Source of the DNA: Erysipelothrix sp.
GTDB lineage: Bacteria; Bacillota_I; Bacilli_A; Erysipelotrichales; Erysipelotrichaceae
DNA length: 10,841 nt
Assembly (NCBI GenBank): GCA_012511085.1
Contig: JAAZGU010000084.1
Span: forward strand, 1 to 10,841
Direction of reading: 5' to 3'
The notes below the pieces were generated by a model that searched no databases, was not told the DNA's origin, and worked only from the letters and a program-made list of their open reading frames with translations. Shown piece after piece: positions 1 through 8,748 of this stretch (position 1 is the first letter of the stretch; each line of letters starts with the position of its first letter). Made by a program: the position numbers and the translations under genes.

Positions 1-1
1 T

Positions 2-1501
2 GTGTTAGAATCGCCACTTTATATGGATTTCAACGAGGCTTTGAAAAATATTCATTTCCCTCAGGACTCCAAACTTTTGACCCAGGCGATTCAAACAATT
101 AAATACGCAGAGTTTTTTATGTATCATTTACGCGTCTTATTAAACAGTGAACTGGCGCAAGGGCAAAGTAAGATAAAAAAAGTTTTTGATGCATCTAAAA
201 TTGCAGCTTTTATCGATGCCTTACCTTATCAACTGAGTACCGATCAAAAAACAAGCATCCAAGAAATCTTAGGGGATTTAAAATCAGAGAAAACCATGAT
301 GCGCTTGTTGCAAGGGGATGTTGGTTCTGGTAAAACAATCGTTGCCCTTATCAGTGCCTTGGCAACCATAGATGCTGGCTATCAAGTGGCTTTTTTAGCG
401 CCGACTGAGCTTTTAGCAACACAACACACACTCAACATTAAAAAACAATTGGCACAGTCGCCAATCAAAGTTGAATTTTTAGCATCTTCATTGCCAACCA
501 AAGTCAAAAACGAACTGTTGGAACGTTTAGAAAATCATGACATTGATTTGATTATCGGAACACATGCAATCTTTCAAGAGCATATCAATTTTAAAAAGTT
601 GGGGCTCGTCATTACGGATGAGCAGCATCGTTTTGGAGTCTTGCAGCGCCATGCCTTGATTAGTAAGGGCGAACATGTTGATGTTTTAAGCATGAGCGCG
701 ACGCCGATCCCCAGAACCCTAGCGAACGCACTTTTTAGTGAACTAGATATCAGTTCAATCATGACCATGCCATCAAATCGTGGCAAAATCATCACGCATT
801 TGATTCAAGAAAACTCATTGATGGGAATCATGGATGATTTAATCGATGAGATGCAAGCAAAACATCAGGTTTATGTGATTTGTCCTGCCATCACACAAGG
901 GCAACTCAACACCCGTAATGTGGAAACAGTGTATGAAAACCTTGTCAAAGTGTATGGCAAACAATTTAAGATTGACATGCTGCATGGGCAAATGGATGCA
1001 TCAATCAAAGAACAGACCATGCAAGACTTTGTTGCGGGACATATTGACATGCTCATCAGTACCACTGTCATTGAAGTTGGTATTGATGTTGCCAATGCGA
1101 CACGCTTGGTTGTCTATGATGCCGATCGCTTTGGTTTAAGCCAACTGCATCAATTGCGTGGCCGTATTGGTCGCAGTCATTTGGAAAGCATCTGTTATTT
1201 ATTAACCAAAACAAAAGACTCTGACACCTTAAAGCGTTTATCACTTTTAGAAAAATACGACAGTGGCTTTGAAATTGCTTACCATGATTTAATCACCCGT
1301 GGTCCTGGGGACATCATTGGTGTCAAACAAAGCGGCTTACCAAGTTTCTCTTTTGGTAACGTGGTTGATGATCAACAATTGCTTTTACAAGCCAAGGAGG
1401 ATGCGAAAGCATTTTTAGGTGGCGATTTAAACGAAAATCAAAAAACCTATTTAGAAAAATTGAAGAAATCAACAAGTGCAGATCAAACCTTTATAGATTA
1501 G
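2..1501 (+). CDS. recG: ATP-dependent DNA helicase RecG, 5'-truncated by window edge
   Basis: RecG remodels stalled replication forks and branch-migrates Holliday junctions, using ATP to translocate on duplex DNA. The visible 499 residues hold the full superfamily 2 motor: Walker A GDVGSGKT (residues 105-112), APTELLA (133-139), the DEQH box (206-209), SATPIPRT (232-239), STTVIEVGID (353-362) and motif VI QLRGRIGR (384-391). The RecG-specific translocation region follows (GFEIAYHDL, then RGPGD at 433-437 and KQSG). Complete RecG is about 670-690 residues with Walker A near 290, so roughly 180 residues, mainly the N-terminal wedge/OB domain, lie left of the window. The GTG at position 2 is therefore only an in-frame codon, not the real start. 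The gene ends with TAG, 24 nt before rnc. No frameshift or missing motif is visible, so this is truncated by sampling and is not a pseudogene. Confidence 0.97.
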   Translation: MLESPLYMDFNEALKNIHFPQDSKLLTQAIQTIKYAEFFMYHLRVLLNSELAQGQSKIKKVFDASKIAAFIDALPYQLSTDQKTSIQEILGDLKSEKTMMRLLQGDVGSGKTIVALISALATIDAGYQVAFLAPTELLATQHTLNIKKQLAQSPIKVEFLASSLPTKVKNELLERLENHDIDLIIGTHAIFQEHINFKKLGLVITDEQHRFGVLQRHALISKGEHVDVLSMSATPIPRTLANALFSELDISSIMTMPSNRGKIITHLIQENSLMGIMDDLIDEMQAKHQVYVICPAITQGQLNTRNVETVYENLVKVYGKQFKIDMLHGQMDASIKEQTMQDFVAGHIDMLISTTVIEVGIDVANATRLVVYDADRFGLSQLHQLRGRIGRSHLESICYLLTKTKDSDTLKRLSLLEKYDSGFEIAYHDLITRGPGDIIGVKQSGLPSFSFGNVVDDQQLLLQAKEDAKAFLGGDLNENQKTYLEKLKKSTSADQTFID

Positions 1502-1503
1502 TG

Positions 1504-1509
1504 TATAAT
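1504..1509 (+). promoter_or_regulatory. Possible -10 box between recG and rnc
   Basis: A perfect TATAAT hexamer lies just after the recG stop codon. No convincing -35 box sits 16-18 nt upstream (that stretch reads around GATCAA), and the expected start point near 1516 would leave almost no leader before the rnc ATG at 1526. The rnc ribosome-binding site GAGGT (1516-1520) would then lie at the very 5' end. It may be a weak internal promoter for rnc-nfnAB-polC, or a chance AT-rich match. Confidence 0.25.
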
Positions 1510-1525
1510 AGCAATGAGGTAAAGC

Positions 1526-2206
1526 ATGGATTTAAAAACTTATTTATCAAACGAGGGCTATCACATTGACGATTTTGAAATCATGGTGGAAGCCTTTACG
1601 CATACGTCGTATGTCAATGAACAAAAAATACCAACGGTCGCGAATGAGCGTTTGGAATTGCTTGGGGATGCGGTTTTACAACTGTGGGTTTCAAGACACT
1701 TGTTCTTTTTAAAGCCGCCCTTGAGTGAAGGGGACATGACTTTAATCCGTTCGCGTCTCGTGAATGAAGGGTCGCTTGCGAAGTTTGCACGGCAACTGAA
1801 TCTCGGTGCTTATTTACGACTGGGTGTTGGTGAAGAAAAAACAGGAGGTCGTAACCGCGATTCAATTTTAGCTGACTTAATGGAAGCTTTTTTAGGAGCC
1901 CTTTATTTACAAAAAGATAAAGAAAATGTGGACCGCTGCTTAAAAAAAGTAATTTTGGCAGAACTGGAAGTTGCTTTAAGTGGTGAACACGACGATTATA
2001 AAACAAAATTGCAAGAATACGTGCAAGCTGATACGCGTAAAACGGTTGTGTATGAAGTGATTTCGACCAAAGGACCATCCAACGCACCTATTTTCGAGGT
2101 GGTTGTCAAACTTGATAACATTGTGTTTGGAAGAGGCGTTGGGCAAAGCAAGAAAAAAGCGGAACAAGAAGCTGCGAAAGATGCGTTTTCAAAATTAGTC
2201 GTATGA
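1526..2206 (+). CDS. rnc: Ribonuclease III
   Basis: This Mg2+-dependent endonuclease cuts double-stranded RNA, releasing the 16S and 23S rRNA precursors and processing structured mRNAs. The 226-residue length is normal. The catalytic domain covers about residues 1-150 with the signature NERLELLGDAVL (40-51). By the family pattern the metal ligands are E41, E44 and D48, plus D117 and E120 in ADLMEAFLGALYL. A double-stranded-RNA-binding domain spans about 155-226, from DYKTKLQEYVQ to the basic helix with GQSKKKAEQEAAKDAF. The signature begins ANERLELL where many homologues have HNERLEFL, a mild variation that keeps all acidic residues. The ATG at 1526 is preceded by GAGGT at 1516-1520. The TGA stop overlaps the next gene's ATG (ATGA, 2203-2206), so transcription and probably translation are coupled to nfnA. 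The usual neighbours acpP upstream and smc/ftsY downstream are absent. Confidence 0.97.
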   Translation: MDLKTYLSNEGYHIDDFEIMVEAFTHTSYVNEQKIPTVANERLELLGDAVLQLWVSRHLFFLKPPLSEGDMTLIRSRLVNEGSLAKFARQLNLGAYLRLGVGEEKTGGRNRDSILADLMEAFLGALYLQKDKENVDRCLKKVILAELEVALSGEHDDYKTKLQEYVQADTRKTVVYEVISTKGPSNAPIFEVVVKLDNIVFGRGVGQSKKKAEQEAAKDAFSKLVV

Positions 2207-3018
2207 AATTAAATCAAATCATTGCTATCCATGCGCTTGCCAATTCAATTTTTGAAGCTGAAATTTATGTGGGTGAATGGGCTCAAAATGTTCAAGCAGG
2301 ACAATTTTTAATGGTACGCGTGCATGCACAAGGTGAACGTTTCCCCCTGACAATTGTCGCAACCACTCACACCAGTGTCACTCTTGTTTTTAGGGTGATT
2401 GGGCAGTCAACACGCATCTTAAGTGAAAGCGTACAAGGCGATGTCTTATACGAAGTGCTTGGCCCCTTGGGGAAGCCAACCATTGTCGATTTAAATAAAA
2501 AAACATGCATCATTGGTGGTGGCGTCGGTAACGCCATCAGCTTTGCGATTTTAAAACATTTTAATCATCATAATCAGGATGTGATTTATGTGGGTGGTTT
2601 TAAAAAACTGAATGAAGTTTTTTATGCATCCGCAATTGAAACAATGGTAACGTCTTCCTATTTTTATGTTGAAGAAGGCAACGATCAATACTTGGTTGGA
2701 AATGTTTTAAAAGATTTGAAAACGATTATTGAAAGTCATAATATTGCACAAGTTTACTGTGCGGGACCGCTTTTAATGATGGCTGCGGTGACAGAATACT
2801 GCAAAGATTTGAATGTCGACGTGATTGTTTCACTGAATCCCATCATGGTTGATGGGATTGGCATGTGTGGTGGTTGTCGTGTTGAATTGACTGATGGGGT
2901 TGCTTTTGCTTGTCTTGATGGACCAGAGTTTTTTGGGCATGATGTCAACTTTGAAAGCTTAAGGCAACGCAATTTAATGTATGATGATGACGATTATGTC
3001 AAAGGGGAGCCAACATGA
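2203..3018 (+). CDS. nfnA: NfnA-type ferredoxin-NADP+ reductase small subunit (FAD, [2Fe-2S])
   Basis: This is a 271-residue cytoplasmic flavoprotein of the ferredoxin reductase/PyrK family. Residues 1-95 form the FAD-binding barrel with ERFPLTI (45-51). Residues 100-200 form the nucleotide-binding fold with IIGGGVGNA (103-111) and CAGPL (186-190). The C-terminal cluster motif reads MVDGIGMCGGC (215-225) followed by ACLDGPEF (236-243). The likely [2Fe-2S] ligands are D217, C222, C225 and C237, the Asp-plus-three-Cys arrangement known for NfnA. The next gene is the GltD-like partner, which favours an NfnAB (SudBA-like) complex over dihydroorotate dehydrogenase PyrK, since no pyrD is nearby. 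In characterised NfnAB, NADH oxidation and reduced ferredoxin together drive reduction of NADP+ (flavin-based electron bifurcation in reverse). The start ATG overlaps the rnc stop and has no Shine-Dalgarno sequence, implying translational coupling. The exact substrate in this organism is inferred from family and context. Confidence 0.88.
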   Translation: MKLNQIIAIHALANSIFEAEIYVGEWAQNVQAGQFLMVRVHAQGERFPLTIVATTHTSVTLVFRVIGQSTRILSESVQGDVLYEVLGPLGKPTIVDLNKKTCIIGGGVGNAISFAILKHFNHHNQDVIYVGGFKKLNEVFYASAIETMVTSSYFYVEEGNDQYLVGNVLKDLKTIIESHNIAQVYCAGPLLMMAAVTEYCKDLNVDVIVSLNPIMVDGIGMCGGCRVELTDGVAFACLDGPEFFGHDVNFESLRQRNLMYDDDDYVKGEPT

Positions 3019-4379
3019 ACCAACGGATTACCATGTCAACCATTGAACTTAAAAAACGACAAGATAGTTTTGATGAGGTTAATTTAGGGTTAACGTGGGC
3101 GCAAGTTAAGCTTGAGGCGGATCGCTGTTTGCAGTGTAAGCTTCAGCCGTGTGTTAGCGGTTGCCCGGTATCCATTGATATTCCCGGTTTTATTAAACAA
3201 TTAAGCGAAAAGAATGTTGATGGTGCCTTGCAGACAATTTTAAAAAGTAACCCACTTCCGGCTATTTGTGGCCGTGTGTGTCCCCAAGAAACGCAATGTG
3301 AAGCGCAATGTGTGTATGCAAAAACTGGGCAGCCAATCGCAATCGGTCATTTAGAGCGGTTTGTTGGTGATCACGGAAACTTTACATCTGTACCAAAATC
3401 CACCAGCAAGCATCAGGTTGCAGTGATTGGTGCCGGACCAGCAGGGATGGCCTGTGCCATGCTTTTGGCACAAAATGGTGTTGATGTCACCATTTATGAT
3501 ACATGGGATAAAATGGGAGGCGTGCTCTATTATGGAATTCCCGAGTTTCGTTTACCGCAAGCTGTCATTGATAAAGAAGTCAAGCGGTTATTGAGCATGG
3601 GCATCACCTTTAAACGCAACATGATTGTTGGAGTTAGTGTCACTTTAGAACAACTTTTTCAACAAGGTCATCAAGCAATTTTTATAGCGAGTGGGGCAGG
3701 GCTTCCGGTGCTGCTTGACATAAAAAATGCGCATGCGGTCGGTGTGTTTTCCGCAAACGAATATTTAACACGCATCAACGTGTTTCAAGCGCATCAACCA
3801 ACCCACACCACGCCTTTGTTTCAAGGCAAACGTGTTTTAGTCATCGGTGGTGGTAATGTTGCCATTGATGCTGCACGGGCTGCCTTACGTGAAAGTGGGG
3901 ACGTGACGATTGTGTATCGACGCAGCATGGAAGCCATGCCGGCTCGCCAGGAAGAAGTGGTGCATGCCCTGGAAGAAGGTGTAAAAATCAGACCGTATTT
4001 AATGCCACTTGAAGTTGTTTCCGATGAAGATGGGTATGTTAAAGCTATGATTTTCCAACCCACGCAAGTGATTGAAAACAACGGAACTAAAGAAGTTGTG
4101 GTTGACAAAGCGCAAGCACCTGTGGTGATCGAAACCGACATGGTGCTGATGGCCATTGGCACCCGTCCAAATAAATTATTGGAACATTATCATGATGTGA
4201 TTAAAACGGATGCGCATGGCTGTATTGTTGTGGATGATACCATGCAAAGCACCATGGCAAATGTCTACGCTGGTGGTGATGCCGTGCTTGGTGCAGCAAC
4301 AGTCATTATGGCTTTAGCGCATGGTCAAAAAGCAGCCTACCACATACTGGATGCCATCAATAATACGACAAATCTATGA
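3015..4379 (+). CDS. nfnB: NfnB-type large subunit / GltD-like NADPH oxidoreductase
   Basis: This 454-residue protein is the larger partner of the preceding FAD/[2Fe-2S] subunit. An N-terminal iron-sulfur domain carries C38-x2-C41-x4-C46-x3-C50 and C85-x3-C89-x5-C95-x3-C99. By analogy with the homologous dihydropyrimidine dehydrogenase fold, C38, C41, C46 and C99 would hold one [4Fe-4S] cluster. C50, C89, C95 and probably E114 (in IGHLERF) would hold the other. The FAD site follows with IGAGPAGMA (138-146) and the late GGDA (420-423). The NADPH site has VIGGGNVAIDAARAA (276-290). Domain order and length match GltD-like subunits of NfnB and of glutamate synthase. No glutamate synthase large subunit is present, so I prefer NfnB. 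The gene overlaps nfnA by ATGA and has its own strong ribosome-binding site, AAAGGGGAG (3001-3009). An internal ATG at 3033 is a less likely start because it lacks such a site. The stop is TGA, 28 nt before polC. Confidence 0.9.
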   Translation: MNQRITMSTIELKKRQDSFDEVNLGLTWAQVKLEADRCLQCKLQPCVSGCPVSIDIPGFIKQLSEKNVDGALQTILKSNPLPAICGRVCPQETQCEAQCVYAKTGQPIAIGHLERFVGDHGNFTSVPKSTSKHQVAVIGAGPAGMACAMLLAQNGVDVTIYDTWDKMGGVLYYGIPEFRLPQAVIDKEVKRLLSMGITFKRNMIVGVSVTLEQLFQQGHQAIFIASGAGLPVLLDIKNAHAVGVFSANEYLTRINVFQAHQPTHTTPLFQGKRVLVIGGGNVAIDAARAALRESGDVTIVYRRSMEAMPARQEEVVHALEEGVKIRPYLMPLEVVSDEDGYVKAMIFQPTQVIENNGTKEVVVDKAQAPVVIETDMVLMAIGTRPNKLLEHYHDVIKTDAHGCIVVDDTMQSTMANVYAGGDAVLGAATVIMALAHGQKAAYHILDAINNTTNL

Positions 4380-4407
4380 TATGATTAGAAAGTGAAAGAA
4401 GGTATAC

Positions 4408-7400
4408 GTGAGTCATTTTGATATTAAACAATTGTTAGATGCCTGCCATGTGCATAAGCAGCATCGTCATGAACTAGAAACATTGTCCCTGCATAAAGTT
4501 AAGATTCAAAAACAATCAAAGACAATGATTTTTTATATTGATAATCCAAAGATGCTCAGTTTAAGTGCTTATCAAGAATTGAAACGCAAACTTAAACGGT
4601 ATTTTCATCAAGATGTCGTTATCGAAATGACGCAACAGCATACCTTAAGTGATATTAAACAAGCATCCGCGTGGTTAAAGTATGTCTTGTCAACCTTTAG
4701 AATCTCTAAAGTGCCACTTTTAAAGATTGTGGAATCTGAAATTCAACTATTGGTGGAAGATGATGAATGGCATATGTATTTCAATGAGCAAAAACCAATG
4801 CTGGAAGCTAAGTTGAATGCCTTGGGTTTTACCCATTCAATTCGCTGTGTGCGGGTCGAAAAATCTAACGATGTGAAAGCGGTTCAATACCAACCGCAAG
4901 TGAAGCGACCGGCTAAAACAAGCACCACCTATACCAACAAACGTAACAGTGAACCGCCGCAAGCCATGGTTATTTCACAATTGGAAGAAGCCATGCAAAA
5001 TGTGATCGTGAAAGGTTACATTGTCAATTTAGAGACAAAAAAAATAAATCGCACACAAATCATTCAGAGTTTTATTTTAACTGATTTAAAAGATGCGATC
5101 AGTGCTAAACGATTTCTGACGCTCAAACAAGCAGAAAAAGATGAGAACGCCTTGTTTGAAAATGCCTACGTGGCATGCGTTGGTAATGTTCAATTTGACC
5201 GCTTTAAACGTGAAATCGGTTTAGTGGTTCGCAGCGTTGATATCATTGAAGCAACGCCTTTAATGCATGATGATGCCCCTGAGAAGCGCATTGAGTTTCA
5301 CGCGCATACTAAGATGAGTGAAATGGATGGTGTCAGTGATGTGAGTGAACTGATTGAGCAAGCTTTAGCCTACGGTCACAAGGCACTGGCCATCACTGAT
5401 CATTTTAATGTGCAAGCTTTCCCGAAAGCTGAAACAAGTTTAAAACGGCTATCTAAAAAATACAATGTCGATGATTTCAAAATGATCTACGGCGTTGAAA
5501 TGAACATGATTGAAGATCGGCCTTTGATTGTCACGCATCCAAACTTGACAAACCTTGACGATTTAGAATACATCATTTTTGATATTGAAACCACGGGTTT
5601 ATCCGCTGATTTTGATTACATGATTGAATTTGGAGCAATTCGCGTTAAGCATCAACAAATCATTGATGAGTTTACGACCTTTATTAAACCACCAGTCGCG
5701 ATTCCCGCTTTTATCACACAAAAAACAAACATCACTCAAACACATGTGGAAAATGCACCACAATTGCGCGATGTGATTGATCAAATTGAAGCTTTCATTC
5801 AAGATGGGGTCTTGGTGGCTCATAATGCAAAGTTTGATGTTGGCTTTTTAAATCAAGCCTTTGCACGGCACGGGAAACAACCAATCGTACAGCCCGTCAT
5901 TGACACCTTAGAATTATCGAGAGTGTTGTTGGTGGAGCGTAAATCCTTTAAATTGGGGCGCGTCGCTCGTGCATTTTCGATTGCTTATGATGAAGAAGTC
6001 GCACACCGTGCCGATTATGATGTTGCGATCACAAATCAGGTGTTTCAACATTTGATGGCCTTAGCGAAAGCGCAAGATGTCACAACCTTATTTGAACTTT
6101 CTGAGTTAAATCATCCTGATAGTTTTAAAAACATGATGAAACATCATGTGCAAGTGCTTGCAAAAAATCAAAAAGGCCTTACCGACTTATTTCGACTTGT
6201 TAGCATCTCACACATGGATACCCTTGCTTTTTATAAGAAAGCAAACAACAAACGTGAAGAAGATGAGTTCATGGCGGAACCGCGCATTAAACGTTCAGCC
6301 TTGAAACAATACCGTGACAATTTACTGATTGGGGCCGGATGTTTCAACAGTGAGGTGTTTGAGGTTGCGGCTTTCAATCAACAATCGGATTTGGAACGCG
6401 TCATTCAATTTTATGATTATGTCGAGATTCAGCCCTTGGGTCATTATCAACCCTTGGTTGAACAAAACTTGATCTTAGATCAAGCACGGCTAAAAGCGAT
6501 TGTCTTAAAGATTGTAGAATGTGCGCAAGCGCATAAGATTCCAGTCATTGCGACCGGTGATGTGCATTTTGTTTTTGAAAAAGATAAGATTTTCAGAGAC
6601 ATCATGATCTCCGCGCAAGGCATCGGTGGGGTGCGCCATCCGCTTTATTATTACGATGAATACAAACGGCTCACCACCGCCAGTCCCAACCAATACTTTA
6701 TGAACACCGCGACAATGTTAAAAGAATTTAACTATCTAGGTGAATCATTGGCGCATGAGCTTGTCATTGAAAATCCCAAGCGCTTGGCGGCACAAATCGC
6801 ACCGCTTACAATCATTAAAGAAGAACTCTTTACTCCGCAAATCGACCATGCCGATGATAATTTAAAAACCATCGTTTATGAACATGCCTATCAAAAATAT
6901 GGAAACCCATTGCCACATTTTATTGAAGCACGCATTCACAAAGAATTGCATGCGATCACAACCAACGGCTTTGGTGTCATCTATTATATCGCGCATTTGC
7001 TGGTGAAGAAGAGCCTGGATGATGGATATCTGGTAGGCTCACGCGGCTCCGTGGGTTCCTCGCTGGTTGCACATCTTGCCAACATCACCGAAGTGAACCC
7101 CTTGCCACCGCATTATGTATGCCCACAATGCAAGGCGAGCGAATTTATTGACGATGGCAGTGTCGGCAGTGGCTTTGATTTGCCACCAAAACAATGTGTG
7201 ACATGTCAGGTTGACCTTGATGTGGATGGGCAAGACATTCCTTTTGAAACCTTCTTAGGCTTTGATGGCGATAAAGTACCTGATATTGATTTGAACTTTT
7301 CGAATCAATACCAAGAATTTGCGCATGCCTACACAAAAGAACTGTTTGGAGAAGAGAACGTGTATCGTGCCGGTACCATTGGAACGATTGCGGAAAAAAC

Positions 7401-8748
7401 AGCCTACGGCTACGCGAAAGGTTATGGGGAAGAAATGAAATTACCGGCTGACATCAAAGATGCACGTTGGTCTTGGTATGCCAGCGGCGTGACAGGAGTC
7501 AAACGCACAACCGGTCAACACCCCGGTGGAATCATCGTGATTCCCAATGACATGGAGATTTACGAATTCACACCCGTGCAATTTCCGGCAAATAATACGG
7601 ATTCGCCCTGGAAAACAACGCACTTTGAGTTTGCGGACATTCATGATAACTTATTAAAGCTCGATTTATTGGGTCACCTTGATCCAAGCGCGATGAAGAT
7701 GCTGCAAGAAATAACAGGCATTGATCCGACAACTATAAAAATGAACGACCCCAAGGTCATGAGTATTTTCTCCAGCATCAATGCTTTAAATGTCGATGCA
7801 CGTTACACAAGTGAAACGACAGGCGCGATTGGCCTCCCTGAGTTTGGTACGAGCTTTGTGCGTGATATTCTCAAGATTACCCAACCCAAAAACTTTTCAG
7901 ATTTAGTGCGTATTTCGGGCTTGTCGCACGGCACAAACATTTGGCTAAATAACGCTAAAGATTTAATTGAAAAACAACACTTAACCTTAAGCGATGTCAT
8001 TGGTTGTCGTGATGACATCATGGTGTATTTGATTCATAAAGGGTTAAAACCAAAAGAAGCCTTTGATATTATGGAATCGGTACGCAGGGGTCGTGGTTTA
8101 ACGGATGCCTGGGTCACCTTAATGAAACAACATGATATTGATGATTGGTACATTGATTCATGTCAAAAGATAGAATACATGTTCCCAAAGGCGCATGCGG
8201 TCGCCTATGTGATCATGGCGGTGCGCGTTGCCTGGTTTAAGGTTTATTATCCCTTGGCTTATTACAGCACCTTCTTTACCTTGCGAGCCAATGCTTTTGA
8301 TGTGGATGTCATGTTGGGGGATGTCAGCAGTGTTATCAACAAACTCAGTGACATCAATCGGCGCTTGAATGATCCATCCGAAAAGTTTTTAGTCACAAAT
8401 AAAGAACGCGAACTGTATAACACGTTGGAAGTTGTCTTGGAAATGAAGTTGCGTGGTTATCATTTTTCAAATATTGACCTGTATCGTTCGCAAGCGGTGG
8501 AATTCAAGGTTGATGAGCAAGAGCCAAACGCAATCTTGTTGCCGTTTGTGGTCTTGGATACCTTAGGAGCAAACGTTGCGAATTCGATTGTGGCAGCCCG
8601 TGACACTTCATTTTTATCCAAAGAAGACCTGGTGAATCGCACAGCCTTAAATTATAATCACATTAAAAAGCTTGACAGTTTAGGGGTGCTTGATGATTTA
8701 CAGGAAGAAAACCAATGCAGTCTCTTTGATGATTCATTCTTTGGCTAA
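4408..8748 (+). CDS. polC: DNA polymerase III alpha subunit, PolC type
   Basis: This is the replicative DNA polymerase of low-GC Gram-positive bacteria with built-in 3'-5' proofreading; 1446 residues is the normal length. An N-terminal region (1-185) is followed by an OB domain (about 195-280). The PHP domain begins with EFHAHTKMSEMDG (296-308) and resumes after the exonuclease at ATGDVHF (715-721). The inserted DEDDh exonuclease has D392 and E394 in FDIETTG, D477 in AHNAKFD, and H533 and D538 in HRADYD. The polymerase part shows GSRGSVGSS (877-885), a zinc finger with C905, C908, C930 and C933, catalytic D959 and D961 in VPDIDLNFS, D1086 in LKLDLLGH, and HPGGIIVIP (1038-1046). The C-terminus QCSLF (1436-1440) is a sliding-clamp-binding peptide. 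The start is GTG at 4408, supported by GAAAGAAGG (4395-4403). All catalytic residues are intact. It probably shares a transcript with recG-rnc-nfnAB. Confidence 0.98.
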   Translation: MSHFDIKQLLDACHVHKQHRHELETLSLHKVKIQKQSKTMIFYIDNPKMLSLSAYQELKRKLKRYFHQDVVIEMTQQHTLSDIKQASAWLKYVLSTFRISKVPLLKIVESEIQLLVEDDEWHMYFNEQKPMLEAKLNALGFTHSIRCVRVEKSNDVKAVQYQPQVKRPAKTSTTYTNKRNSEPPQAMVISQLEEAMQNVIVKGYIVNLETKKINRTQIIQSFILTDLKDAISAKRFLTLKQAEKDENALFENAYVACVGNVQFDRFKREIGLVVRSVDIIEATPLMHDDAPEKRIEFHAHTKMSEMDGVSDVSELIEQALAYGHKALAITDHFNVQAFPKAETSLKRLSKKYNVDDFKMIYGVEMNMIEDRPLIVTHPNLTNLDDLEYIIFDIETTGLSADFDYMIEFGAIRVKHQQIIDEFTTFIKPPVAIPAFITQKTNITQTHVENAPQLRDVIDQIEAFIQDGVLVAHNAKFDVGFLNQAFARHGKQPIVQPVIDTLELSRVLLVERKSFKLGRVARAFSIAYDEEVAHRADYDVAITNQVFQHLMALAKAQDVTTLFELSELNHPDSFKNMMKHHVQVLAKNQKGLTDLFRLVSISHMDTLAFYKKANNKREEDEFMAEPRIKRSALKQYRDNLLIGAGCFNSEVFEVAAFNQQSDLERVIQFYDYVEIQPLGHYQPLVEQNLILDQARLKAIVLKIVECAQAHKIPVIATGDVHFVFEKDKIFRDIMISAQGIGGVRHPLYYYDEYKRLTTASPNQYFMNTATMLKEFNYLGESLAHELVIENPKRLAAQIAPLTIIKEELFTPQIDHADDNLKTIVYEHAYQKYGNPLPHFIEARIHKELHAITTNGFGVIYYIAHLLVKKSLDDGYLVGSRGSVGSSLVAHLANITEVNPLPPHYVCPQCKASEFIDDGSVGSGFDLPPKQCVTCQVDLDVDGQDIPFETFLGFDGDKVPDIDLNFSNQYQEFAHAYTKELFGEENVYRAGTIGTIAEKTAYGYAKGYGEEMKLPADIKDARWSWYASGVTGVKRTTGQHPGGIIVIPNDMEIYEFTPVQFPANNTDSPWKTTHFEFADIHDNLLKLDLLGHLDPSAMKMLQEITGIDPTTIKMNDPKVMSIFSSINALNVDARYTSETTGAIGLPEFGTSFVRDILKITQPKNFSDLVRISGLSHGTNIWLNNAKDLIEKQHLTLSDVIGCRDDIMVYLIHKGLKPKEAFDIMESVRRGRGLTDAWVTLMKQHDIDDWYIDSCQKIEYMFPKAHAVAYVIMAVRVAWFKVYYPLAYYSTFFTLRANAFDVDVMLGDVSSVINKLSDINRRLNDPSEKFLVTNKERELYNTLEVVLEMKLRGYHFSNIDLYRSQAVEFKVDEQEPNAILLPFVVLDTLGANVANSIVAARDTSFLSKEDLVNRTALNYNHIKKLDSLGVLDDLQEENQCSLFDDSFFG

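Noticed and set aside
2..4. GTG as the start codon of recG
   Set aside because: The domain content shows that about 180 N-terminal residues are missing; the frame is cut by the window edge.
1614..2087. 157-codon open frame on the minus strand inside rnc
   Set aside because: It is fully antisense to a well-supported RNase III gene, has no recognisable domain or ribosome-binding site, and its composition looks like reverse-frame translation.
3821..4162. 113-codon open frame on the minus strand inside nfnB
   Set aside because: It is Ser/Thr-rich shadow translation of the nfnB NADPH-binding region, with no independent support.
2203..4379. PyrK plus glutamate synthase small subunit as separate enzymes
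   Set aside because: No pyrD or gltA/gltB large-subunit gene is adjacent, and the overlapping pair matches the NfnA-NfnB arrangement.
2200..4379. Alternative genetic code with TGA as tryptophan
   Set aside because: Three genes end with TGA at the expected family length, two of them overlapping the next start, and tryptophan is written TGG.
4375..4385. TATGAT repeats before polC as a -10 box
   Set aside because: No reasonable -35 sequence lies 16-18 nt upstream, and the 28-nt gap fits readthrough from nfnB.
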